From Corallium rubrum (Eukaryota > Cnidaria > Anthozoa > Scleralcyonacea > Coralliidae), in contig OZ036004.1 in the NCBI GenBank assembly GCA_964035015.1, positions 13,201,927 through 13,265,926 of the forward strand: 64,000 nucleotides of DNA, read 5' to 3'. The position numbers and the translations under genes were made by a program. How positions within the stretch are numbered: the stretch's first letter is position 1; every line of letters starts with the position of its first letter. Positions 55,706 to 64,000 of this stretch are shown in pieces. Under the pieces are notes generated by a model. The model was not told the DNA's origin. It did no database searches and saw nothing but the letters and a program-made list of their open reading frames with translations.

Positions 55706-56072
55706 TAACAATTAGATTATGAGCTCGAAATTTCTATGAGTGAATAGTTGACGAGAGCGGAGCTCGAGTCAACTATCATCTCATAGAAATTGAGAGCGAA
55801 TAATCTAATTGTTTTAGTAGAAACTAACTTGTGTACCTTAGTTCTTCCAAATTATTTCAAAAAACGAAGCATAACCATTGTTTCTGTGCGAAAACCAAGG
55901 CAAAACAATCTTTCACTCCTCGTGTCCTCCATGTTGTTTTACTGCATGGCCGCGCGAGTACTGGTACTCAATTTGCTACTCGCTATCTATTGACGAATAG
56001 ATATCGAGTAGAGTAGCCAATCAGATTGCAGCATTTGCAATAGAATACCAGTAAGTTTCTGCTAATAAAAGG
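55706..56072 (+). repeat. Dispersed repeat, second copy of the HECT-intron repeat
   Basis: Matches 25115-25850 (without its insertion) in inverse orientation. The left third (55709-55811) is itself a foldback, CAATTAGATTATGAGCTC ... TAATCTAATTG. Contains GCCAATCAGATTGCAGC. Confidence 0.65.
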
Positions 56073-57538
56073 TAAGCTTAAGTTTTTCATATTTTCTCGA
56101 CCACTGTCCACTGAAAATATATTTTCGAATGAAAGTTTCCCTTTTGTTTCATCTTGAGAGATATCAATTTTATTACGTTGATGGTTTTTGCTGTGCTTTG
56201 CTGAAGACACCAATCTTTTAGGACGTGGTATATATGTTTTCCATAGTTTTCTTGACCACTGTTATCTCTTTTTGAATGAAAATTTGCCGTTTGATTAATC
56301 AAAAACAGTCTATTTATACTGCCATATTTTTGTTTTCTCTTATTTCTGGTATTCAATCTCTTAAATAGATTCGCTAATTTGTTTTCTGTGGTGTTTTTCG
56401 ACGTGTTTTCTAGTGTTTTTGACTTTGACGTTTAATATTAACAACATACTCTTTTGATTATTGATATGAACTTTGTCAATTTTCGCCGCTGTTTTTCCTT
56501 ATTTTTGACTGAAACCTTACCTGTTACTTTTTCATGGCAATTTGATTGTACTGGTTTGTTTTTAGTTCTATTATACTAATAGTTTTCCGGCGAGCTATTA
56601 TACTTATAGTTTTCGAGCTGTTAATTTTAATACGTTGGTTTTTCTGTCATTGTGAAACAGACAAGGAAGCCATTTAAACGCTTGCTAAATCTAAATTAAC
56701 ATTACTTTGGCAACGTCCATGTAAACAGAATATTACATTCATACAGAGCGTAAACTAAGTTTTCCTTTTTGTTCAACTTTGCAATTCATGTAGTTGAAAC
56801 AATTAGCCACTTTAGTCTTTGTGATTATCGTTTGCTTTTGCCGTGCCTCGCTGAGAATGCCATGCAGTGAGTCGGACGACGAGAACCTGACACATTTTTT
56901 TTTATCGTTTGTGTATTTTCGAATAAAGATTTGTTGAGGTTTTTTGCTTCATCTTGACAGTCCGATTTTACTGTACTATATTTACTTCGGTTCGATGGCA
57001 GGGGTGTTATAATATATTAAGAAAAACTAATTGGATGCTTTTTTGAAGAAAATGATGTATTAAAAGCGGGCGAGGGGTTGTTGCGTTCATGTATTTCTAG
57101 TATTTATAATAAAAGCAGGAAAATCTTAACGCTGACGCTAGCCGACTCGGAACACAATATTATACTTTGCCTCCCCTCTCAGAAAAAAAAATTTGTTACC
57201 ACCCAGAATCTGGGTGGTGGCGTCAGCAGCTCCTACCAGGGTCTTTCTCTCGCCAGAGAGAAAACCCTGGGTACGAGGTTGAAGTAGACCTTGTTTTCAT
57301 GTGACGTCACAATTTGCAACTAGGTTTAGACTGCTGACGTCAGCTAGTTTCCTATCCAGTTCTTTTACAATCCATGTTTATACCTTGAGTTTTTACTTAC
57401 TAAATATCTAAGTAACTATTCTAAAACTATTTGAGAAAAGTTCAATGTACAGTTGTACACAACATGTACAGATAAAAACTCCACATTTTTTTAAAGATTT
57501 AGTAAATAAACTAAAATTAAACTAAACTTGAATTTAAA
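56073..57538. other. Dispersed repeat and foldbacks, noncoding
   Basis: 56090-56350 holds a diverged direct duplication. 56380-57100 resembles 6040-6545. 57195-57275 has two adjacent hairpins (ACCACCCAGAATCTGGGTGGT and CCAGGGTCTTTCTCTC / GAGAGAAAACCCTGGG), then GTACGAGGTTG, a phrase seen in modified form at 4315. Confidence 0.5.
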
Positions 57539-58475
57539 TGCACCTGTCAATGTTAAGCCCCAGGAGAGGGGGGATGGGCAACCCAAGGGGATTTAACAAC
57601 CTCCATGCCCCCCTGGGTTAGCAATTTGACACGCGGGTTAGGAATTTGACACGTGGGAGTCTGGTGACCATCAAGTGTCAAAATGTGGTGTATAAATCTG
57701 ATAGGTTAATATGAGCTGTTTTTATTGTACTTTTGTATTCTGTTATCGCTCAGGTTGAAATTGTGCTCAGTTTCTTTGACAATATCAGTTTAATATTCTT
57801 AATTTGTTGACCGATATTTCATTTTTAAGAAGGTTTCAGAAGAGATGGATGGGAAACTGCCCTCTTCAGTAGTGCAAGGTTTGAAATGGGCTTAAATGTT
57901 CTTGATCGACCACAAGAGCAATTAGTTTCGTTTTTCTAGTTTATCATTTATTTGTTTGTCAATATTAAAAACGTCCAGCTCCCTGAACACTACCACATAC
58001 ATAGATTTTGTACTGACTGCTTTATTATACTGTTAATGTTGTTTCTCCTTGAATCAATTGTTATGCACCTATCAATGTTAAGCCCCAGAGTGGGACTTCC
58101 CAAGACAGGGAAATTTGACTTTCTTGACAAGCTCGAGGGACGGGATTTTTGATACATAAAATGATCTTAATATTACATTTTAGCACTTGATATTTCCCAG
58201 GGAGATATATCTTGACCAACAAGGCTATTCTACTGCAGGAGAATTTGACAATTTTCCCCCACAAAGTCAATATCCCTGTGGGTTGCCCCCCCCCCCCCCC
58301 CCTGGGGCTTAACAATTGATATTTGCATTTACATTGATACAATGGTGGAACCACAGAAAAGTTTTTTTCTTTATTTGACACAAATGTTTGCTCCATGGGT
58401 AAGGAATTTGACGTAAATTTTCAAAAAATGTCAAATCCCCCTGGGTTTGATCGTGCCCCCTATCCTGGGGCTAAA
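57539..58475. mobile_element. MITE with ends ATGCACCTRTCAATGTTAAG and a nested copy of itself
   Basis: The outer element starts GCACCTGTCAATGTTAAGCC at about 57541 and may end near CCTGGGGCTAAAC at about 58475. The inner copy (58063-58328) starts GCACCTATCAATGTTAAGCC and ends CTGGGGCTTAACAATTGAT. Both contain G/C-rich CCCCAGG and TTTGAC phrases. Noncoding. Confidence 0.6.
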
Positions 58476-58799
58476 CTTCGAGAAGTGAGGAGAAGAATCA
58501 AGACACAAAGAAAATAAGCAAAACAACGGCTGCAAAACTCGCGAAATCACTTTTGAGTTGCAGCTCTTGTAAAAACCTGAATTTTTGCTCACTGGACAAG
58601 CTTAGTTTTCGGACTAAAACAGAAACAAAACATTGCTAGTGGGAGTATTGTTTATCGAACGTCTGATCGGAAGCATTGCCAAACTTTGTCAGTCTCAATA
58701 AGTGAAAAAAGGCATTAAAGAGACGTGCACAGTTGCAAAAACTACGCGATCTGTACAGATAAACTACAAACAAATATGCACATAGCAAAATATTTTACT

Positions 58800-59085
58800 G
58801 ATCGCCACTTGATAAGCTTACTCACCTGCCAACGCTCGCACAGACCTTTCTTCATAAGTGTTTTTGTTCGAAGCGTGTTCGGTCAGTCGATCACTCTGAA
58901 TTTACTTTCTCGACAACGACTGCAGTAACTTCATTACCGTTTCCACAGAATGTAGTAAATACCCCCCTAGTTATGCTGCAATAAGTAAAGTTCACTCTCG
59001 ACAGCTAAAAGCGGTTAAAAAAAATCAATTATTCTTCCAAGTAAAAGTGCTCGCCTCGCGGCAGCCATTTCACCAGGGCGTCTAT
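58800..59085 (-). repeat. Diverged ISL2EU end (relic)
   Basis: Text resembles the outer part of the ISL2EU inverted repeats at 43730-43980 and 47860-48110: CTTACTCACCTG, then TCACTCTGAA, then CTCGCCTCGCGGCAGCCATTT, at similar spacing. The partner end is not seen, so this is a solitary, older relic. Confidence 0.5.
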
Positions 59086-59558
59086 AAGATAAGGCGGGAA
59101 CAGCGTTTCCACTTTGCAGGAAATTTCCTGATTGCAGGAAATTTCATTGTGAAAAGGAATTTTTCAGGATGAAGGAAAATTGAAGGAAATCCAAGGAAAT
59201 TCAGGAAATTTCAGCAAAAGTAAAAAAAAATGTAAAAAGTATTTTTGTTAATAATTTGTTGCAGTATTTTGGAGTTTTGCTTCTATGCCCAGGCCCCAAG
59301 TTAACCAACTTGGAATATTCATAGCCTGCGTAGCTGGCGGTATTAGGGAGTTCGGGCGCGGGCGGTAGGCGGGCAACGCGAAATACCGCCTGCCCAAAAA
59401 CCATATGTTTTTGAGTTCCGCCCACCGAATATGTTTGTTTAAGAGAACCAATTAGAACGTCAGCTAATAATAGTGATGTCAATGTTTTGACAACTTTCGA
59501 AATGTGGTTTATGATCGAAAATGATGTCAATTTCATATTTTCATTGTGTTTCTCTATC

Positions 59559-60088
59559 ATGGCGAGCAAAAACACTCCAACGAAACCCGTGAAGCGTGTA
59601 AGAAAAGCGAACGATGCGGAAGACCCAAACAACTTTTGCAGAGTATGTGCATGTTCGTTTAAAGTTAGATTTGGGAACAACGAAAAATGTACCGATATGG
59701 CCACGGATAATCTTTTTAAATCTTCGAAAAAGAAAAATCCATCGGCAAAGGGACATTGGCAGAAATGTGTTATACGATGGGAATCCAGGTGGTTATGTCG
59801 CAGCAATTATCTACGCGCGTATGTAGACCGTGTGGCCGTAAAATACGGACTGCCAACGAACACGTCACCTTCATTCGTTCACGAGTCGCAAACGAATCAT
59901 CGACGTCGAAGAATTTTTCAACGTCGAGTTCTGTTCGATTTAAAAGGCTTTTGCCAACAACGGTGTCAACACCCGAACGAAGCCCTCGCCCAGCCAAGAG
60001 AACATCTTCTATATCTGGTATCAAAAAGTCTTTGAACTTTGACGCTGGAGATCAGCCAAACGATGACGACAACAACGAGCCAAGTAGC
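59559..60088 (+). pseudogene. ZAD-like zinc-finger gene of a multicopy family, 5' exon, frameshifted
   Basis: ATG 59559 starts MASKNTPTKPVKRVRK. A split C4 finger is visible: FCRVCACSFKVRFGN, then, after a frameshift near 59750, LAEMCYTMGIQVV and RVCRPCGRKIR. The exon then becomes basic and Ser-rich (RSPRPAKRTSS) and acidic (NDDDNNEPSS), where a 2.76-kb element interrupts it. The rest of the gene continues at 62854. It resembles a repeated cnidarian protein family, tentatively the DUF6589 group, which I believe to be transposon-encoded; this assignment is from memory of the pattern and needs a profile search. Confidence 0.55.
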
Positions 60089-60889
60089 GAGGGGCAAATC
60101 ACTCCAAAAATCTCGTACACGTTGACGAAAAGTTCGCAAAAAGTCCAGCGGAATTTAGAAAATCCTTAAAAATCCGCAAAAAGTCCTGAAAATCCATAAA
60201 AATCCTTTCAAAATCTATTAAAATTCACAAAACCTTACTGAATTGATCAAAATCCAAAAAAAATCCGAAGGAAATCTGCACTTTCTCCTACAAATTCGTT
60301 ATGTACTTCATGTAATTTCATCCTGAAGTATTTTATATACATGACAACGAGGTTGCTTGATCATGACCATGGAAATATGGATTCTCGCGTTTTCGCGCCA
60401 TTCTATATCCAACATCTTTGGGCCTCCCTTCGCGGCCCTCCTCTTTTTATTATATGCGGGCACGTCGTTCCAGGACCTGCTAGCGGGTTAGAACCGTGCC
60501 TTCCCAGCCATGCTTGGAACCTGACGATAACATGGGTCCTTGTTTTTTTCAAAACTCGGATGTTTTTTTTCAGAACAGGGACTCGGTCGAGATAGCGGAC
60601 TTAGGCATTTATCTCGTCCATGGCATTTCTCTTTTTCCGCACCCGGGTTATGCAATTGCTCCCCAAAATTTTCTCCCTTTGATACGGAAACTCTCACAAA
60701 TCTTTACGAATCACACTCAACAAACTCATATCATTGGAGCTCGCCTCATCGCCACCGGTGCTAAATTCTACTAGACATCAGCGTCGATCTACGTACTCAA
60801 ATCTCAAGGAAACACAAGTCAGAGCATCCCCAATTCTGGACTCCTTACTACAACAGAAACAGAATTCACCTCTTCAGAAGAGATTTACT

Positions 60890-61320
60890 TTAGAAATTAA
60901 AAATAAATTATAACACTAACCCCCCACCCCAATACTTAAAACCACTTCATAAAATCAAACCCTAACCCATGACATTAATCACAATCACCAGCACAAGTCA
61001 GTGGATTCCCATATTTGGACTCCCTACCACAACAAAAACATATTTGACTTCTCCAGAAGGATTTATTTTATAAATTAAAATAAATTATAATTAAAAATAA
61101 AAAATTAAAATAAATTATAATACTACCCCCCCCCCCCCCCCAGCCCCCACCCCATAAAGTTTAAAACTTAAAATCCACTTAATAAAACCTAACCTCCATA
61201 ATCTCAATCCCTAACACCTTAAACCTCAAACTATTAACCATTTTCCACCACTATTCACCAACACAATACACCAAGGATGGTAAGTCACGGCCAGGATCCA
61301 AATACCTAAACCTTATGATT
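60890..61320. other. AT-rich filler with C run inside the inserted element
   Basis: Two diverged copies of a phrase near CACAAGTCAG...CCACAACA are followed by AATTAAAATAAATTATAAT repeats. 61125-61142 is a C run. Noncoding. Confidence 0.5.
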
Positions 61321-61574
61321 TACTTTTACTTTTTATTTTACATTTTACAAAACACAAGTCGTCATATACAATTTACAAAATACAATTTATCACAATGGAG
61401 CATTCTCAGCTATTATATTTTGTCCAGTATCTTGTCAAAAACAGCTTGACAGAGTTGTTTACTCGGCCGTGGCCAAATGCATATGAACTGCAGTTGCTTA
61501 AACTTACTAAAATAACCGTCATGATTTGCGGTCGCAGTGCAACCACCACCTGGATGAAATGTAAATATAACAAG

Positions 61575-62460
61575 ACGCCTGCTTAGGCGTTCACTCGGGC
61601 TACTGATTTCTGCAAATATTGGCGCAGTCTTCGCACATCTAGAAAACTTGAGGAACAGAGTGTGAAACTCTCATGATCCGAAGGGCGCTCGACACAAATT
61701 CTCTATATATGGTCTTATATGAAGTACTTCGATCCATGAAGCGATTTGGCGTAAACAACAAGCCGTTTAGCCGAATAATTAAACGATCTTAATACTTTCG
61801 GTAGACTAGACAAAACGACAAAACCTATAGTGCTGAGTTCGGCATATTCAAGCGATGGTTCCGATATAGAATTCATGTAAATCGTACCAACAGAAAATAT
61901 TTAAACATGCATTTTTGAAACACATTTCCGAATGTAATACGACACCTTCATGATAGGGTGACGACTAATACATCTAAACGTAATTTTTGCATTATTCGGT
62001 TCCTACCACATATGTTTCGTAATTGTTGGACCAAGCATCAAGGCGTTTAATACCAGGTAAACAATACGTATATGTTCTTTGATATTATATGGCTCTTTCT
62101 TGTACCTCTAGTCCTCAAGTCAAGGCTTCCTAGGTACTGATGTCAACACGGTATTTTGAACATTTTCTCCCGTCTGTAATATACTCGTCTATTCTGTCTT
62201 CATGGACAAACCTTGTCAGCAACATTACTGATCAACTCTGATGAATTCACTAATACCGTCCGCGGAAATCACCTCAACCCAACTCGATCAAAGCCTCAAA
62301 GGCAAAGCCTGTCGAAAAGAAAGAACTCGAAAAATCGAAAATCGAGCACGCCTTACTGTTTCGCAAGGCCTGACGGGATGATGCAATAATGCCATTTTGC
62401 CAAAAAAAAGAAAAAAAACAAACGAAACCTAGACTTGGCCGACCACAGGGTCGCCCGAGT
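61575..62460 (-). mobile_element. Non-autonomous Helentron copy (about 0.9 kb)
   Basis: Read on the minus strand, it starts ACTCGGGCGACC (62460) and shares GTCTAGGTTTCG and a GACAGGCTTCGCGAAAC-like phrase with the Helentron at 31622. It ends with CAGTAGCCCGAGT (61593-61605) and the hairpin ACGCCTAAGCAGGCGT (61575-61590), as at 49951-49981. It has no Rep or helicase, so it depends on an autonomous copy. It is nested in the element 60089-62843. Confidence 0.75.
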
Positions 62461-62853
62461 AATTAATCAAGTAGGCGTAGAATATTAATTTTGAGTTAAA
62501 GGCGACAGGCTGCAAAGCTATTTAAATTTTGGATTGGGGTATTACCAACTTTTATTATCGGGATTTTGCATGTTTTTTTACTGTTGACTGTTGTTATCCT
62601 AAATATGTAATGGCCCAATTTCTAGTTCTCCCATTCGCCTCCTGGGCTTATATTTATTCCCAGTTTCACTTATAGCCCGACCAAAACATGAAAAACAATG
62701 GGAAAATATCGTTAACAATTTTCAAAAAAAGTCCGCAAAAGTCCGCAAAAAAATCACAAAAGTCCGAACGTCCAACGAGAAAATACCCGGACTTTTGAAA
62801 GTCCGAAAGTCTCGTACACTTTTTAGCCAGTGATTTGCCCCTCGCCAAGTAGC

Positions 62854-63850
62854 TTGTCGAAAAGAGTACTACTCAAGTTAAAACGGTCGTTGTTTTTCCC
62901 AGTGGTAAAGTGGTAACCCGGAGCACATTTGATGAAGGAATAAAAGACATTATCGTCAACCTTACCCGCGGAAACCTAAAGGCAGTTGCAAATATGGTTT
63001 TCAAAGTTCAAAACCTCCGAGAACATTTACTCGAATCGTTGAGGAGAACAATAGGAAGTGAATTTAAAACCTATTGCCAAGATCGGTCCGAATAAATTTT
63101 AAAGGGGAATACTCCTCTTGAAATTGCTAGTTTTTCAAATAAGATCCTTGTCCACGAAGCTGAATTATTATGTCCCTTTTGGATGAGCTGTTTACATGGA
63201 GCATGTAATTCTTCACGCGCGGGAAAAAAAGTGAAAGAGAAAGTAATCAATGCAATGGCTTTAAATACGGAAATTGCTGCGAAATGTCGCAATCAAAAAA
63301 TGTCAGCTGTGGCCTACCGTATTTCTACGATTCTCTTGCATAGTGGAGTTAAGTTCGAAGATCTCAAGCGACTACATGATTTGGGATTTGCATGACACCT
63401 GAAAGTATTGTTTGCTTTGAGAAAAAAATGGGCGAGAATTGCGAAACTAAAGTAAGACTTTGGAAAAAGCAAATCGAGGAAAATAAGGCGTCTGTGCTTT
63501 TACTTAATCAGACCAGGGAAAAGCAGGTAGGATTTCTATCGTCTCTGTAGTTTTCATCCAACGTTGAAGGCTGCATTCTGACAACCGAAAGTTTTTAATA
63601 CAGTGTATTAAAGTAGATCTTTAATCTTTTCGAAAAAATAGGTTGGTATTCAGAAAGATGATGATATGGATCTTGACGTTTTTGTGGACTTTGCTAAGCC
63701 TATCATTGAGACATACAATTCCTACTCTGAAAAAACGTATCCTTATTGCAATGATCTATTGGAAAAAATCAGTGGTAGTTCCAGGCTAAGCAATGATCAT
63801 CTAGAAGAAGGAGTGGCAACTCTTTCAAACACTAAACTTCCCCATTATAA
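62854..63850 (+). pseudogene. Continuation of the ZAD-like multicopy gene, runs off the window
   Basis: After the inserted element the gene resumes: KTVVVFPSGKVVTRSTFDE, NLTRGNLKAVANMVF, then an in-frame TAA at 63093-63095, the same frame again (LKGNTPLEIASFSNKI, KCRNQKMSAVAYRISTILL, VKFEDLKRLHDLG), a one-base shift near 63390, and MTPESIVCFEKKMGEN. An intron (GT 63537, AG 63640-63641) leads to the next exon (63642-63850: DDDMDLDVFVDFAKPI ... SNTKLPHY), which ends at a GTAAGT donor, so the gene continues outside. At least three lesions plus the insertion make it dead. I do not know its molecular activity; the catalytic region, if any, is downstream of the window. Confidence 0.55.
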
Positions 63851-64000
63851 GTAAGTACATTGTTTGAGCTAATAAAAAAATAGCATTACGGTATTAACGG
63901 TGTGCCAAAATGAAGAAAAAACCTTTTAGTTTAACTGTAAAAAGTTAGGACCAATACACCATCATTTGCATTTTTTTACTGACAAGCCAATTACATGTAA
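63851..64000. other. Start of an intron, noncoding
   Basis: GTAAGTACATTG opens an intron at 63851; AT-rich text to the window end. No feature seen. Confidence 0.6.

Larger units (their letters stand above)
60089..62843. mobile_element. Inserted element with 15-bp inverted ends and 10-bp target duplication (2755 bp)
   Basis: Ends GAGGGGCAAATCACT (60089-60103) and its exact complement (62829-62843), flanked by GCCAAGTAGC on both sides (60079-60088, 62844-62853). Just inside both ends are repeats of AAAGTCCGC-type text. No transposase seen. A 9-10-bp duplication fits Mutator-like elements. It carries a short Helentron copy at 61575-62460. Confidence 0.8.

Noticed and set aside
59201-59806. Minus-strand 201-residue open frame
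   Set aside because: Antisense of the ZAD-like exon; its second half mirrors that gene and the first half has no family match.

Overview
This is a eukaryotic, animal-type window built almost entirely of transposable elements at many stages of decay. The sequence is AT-rich and has spliceosomal introns, long microsatellites and scattered TTAGGG units. It carries Ty3/gypsy, Penelope-like, R2-like and CR1/L2-like retroelements together with PIF/Harbinger, ISL2EU, integrase-type, Helentron, MULE-like, hAT-like, mariner-like and TTAA-type DNA elements. That mixture and the gene families suggest a cnidarian, most likely an anthozoan (stony coral or sea anemone). This is an inference from family content only; another marine invertebrate is possible. 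I see no convincing single-copy host gene, rRNA, tRNA or CRISPR array.

Layout. 1-3069: 3' part of a broken Ty3/gypsy element with its 3' LTR. 4830-5512: Penelope-like relic (minus). 7096-7621: (GTTTA)n array, then a palindromic TTAA element. 9017-13452: PIF/Harbinger transposon with perfect 67-bp inverted ends, an HARBI1-type transposase (+) and a MADF/BESS partner (-), both broken. 14551-16200: tails of two non-LTR retrotransposons (minus). 18422-18840: foldback element. 18885-22323: integrase-type transposase gene (+), split by a 1.8-kb MULE-like insertion with a 9-bp target duplication. 22386-23831: nested MITEs. 24027-28022: five-exon UBZ-HECT ubiquitin-ligase-like gene (-), convergent with the integrase gene. 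28052-31614: nested MITEs.

31622 to about 49985 is the centrepiece: a Helentron (a Helitron with an AP-type endonuclease) of about 18 kb. Its genes run in one direction: a membrane-protein-like ORF1; a 2A-type ribosome-skipping motif; a cysteine-protease domain; HUH Rep, helicase and endonuclease; then a separate spliced RPA-like gene. A complete ISL2EU transposon (43659-48180) sits in the RPA intron. It has inverted ends of about 1 kb, a THAP/DDE transposase (+) and a YqaJ nuclease (-). A (TTTTG)n array and a terminal hairpin close the Helentron.

50328-50970: 9-bp minisatellite. 51487-59085: relics and MITEs, including a P-element-like exon. 59559 to the window end: a ZAD-like zinc-finger gene of a multicopy, probably transposon-encoded family. 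It is split by a 2.76-kb element (60089-62843) that itself contains a short Helentron on the minus strand.

Working logic. Each autonomous element pairs an enzyme with one or more accessory proteins: transposase with MADF protein (Harbinger), transposase with YqaJ nuclease (ISL2EU), integrase with a possible HECT partner, and Rep/helicase/endonuclease with protease and RPA (Helentron). Almost every coding region carries one or a few stops or frameshifts, so none is obviously active here. Their boundaries and target duplications are still unusually readable, which allows the insertion order to be worked out.
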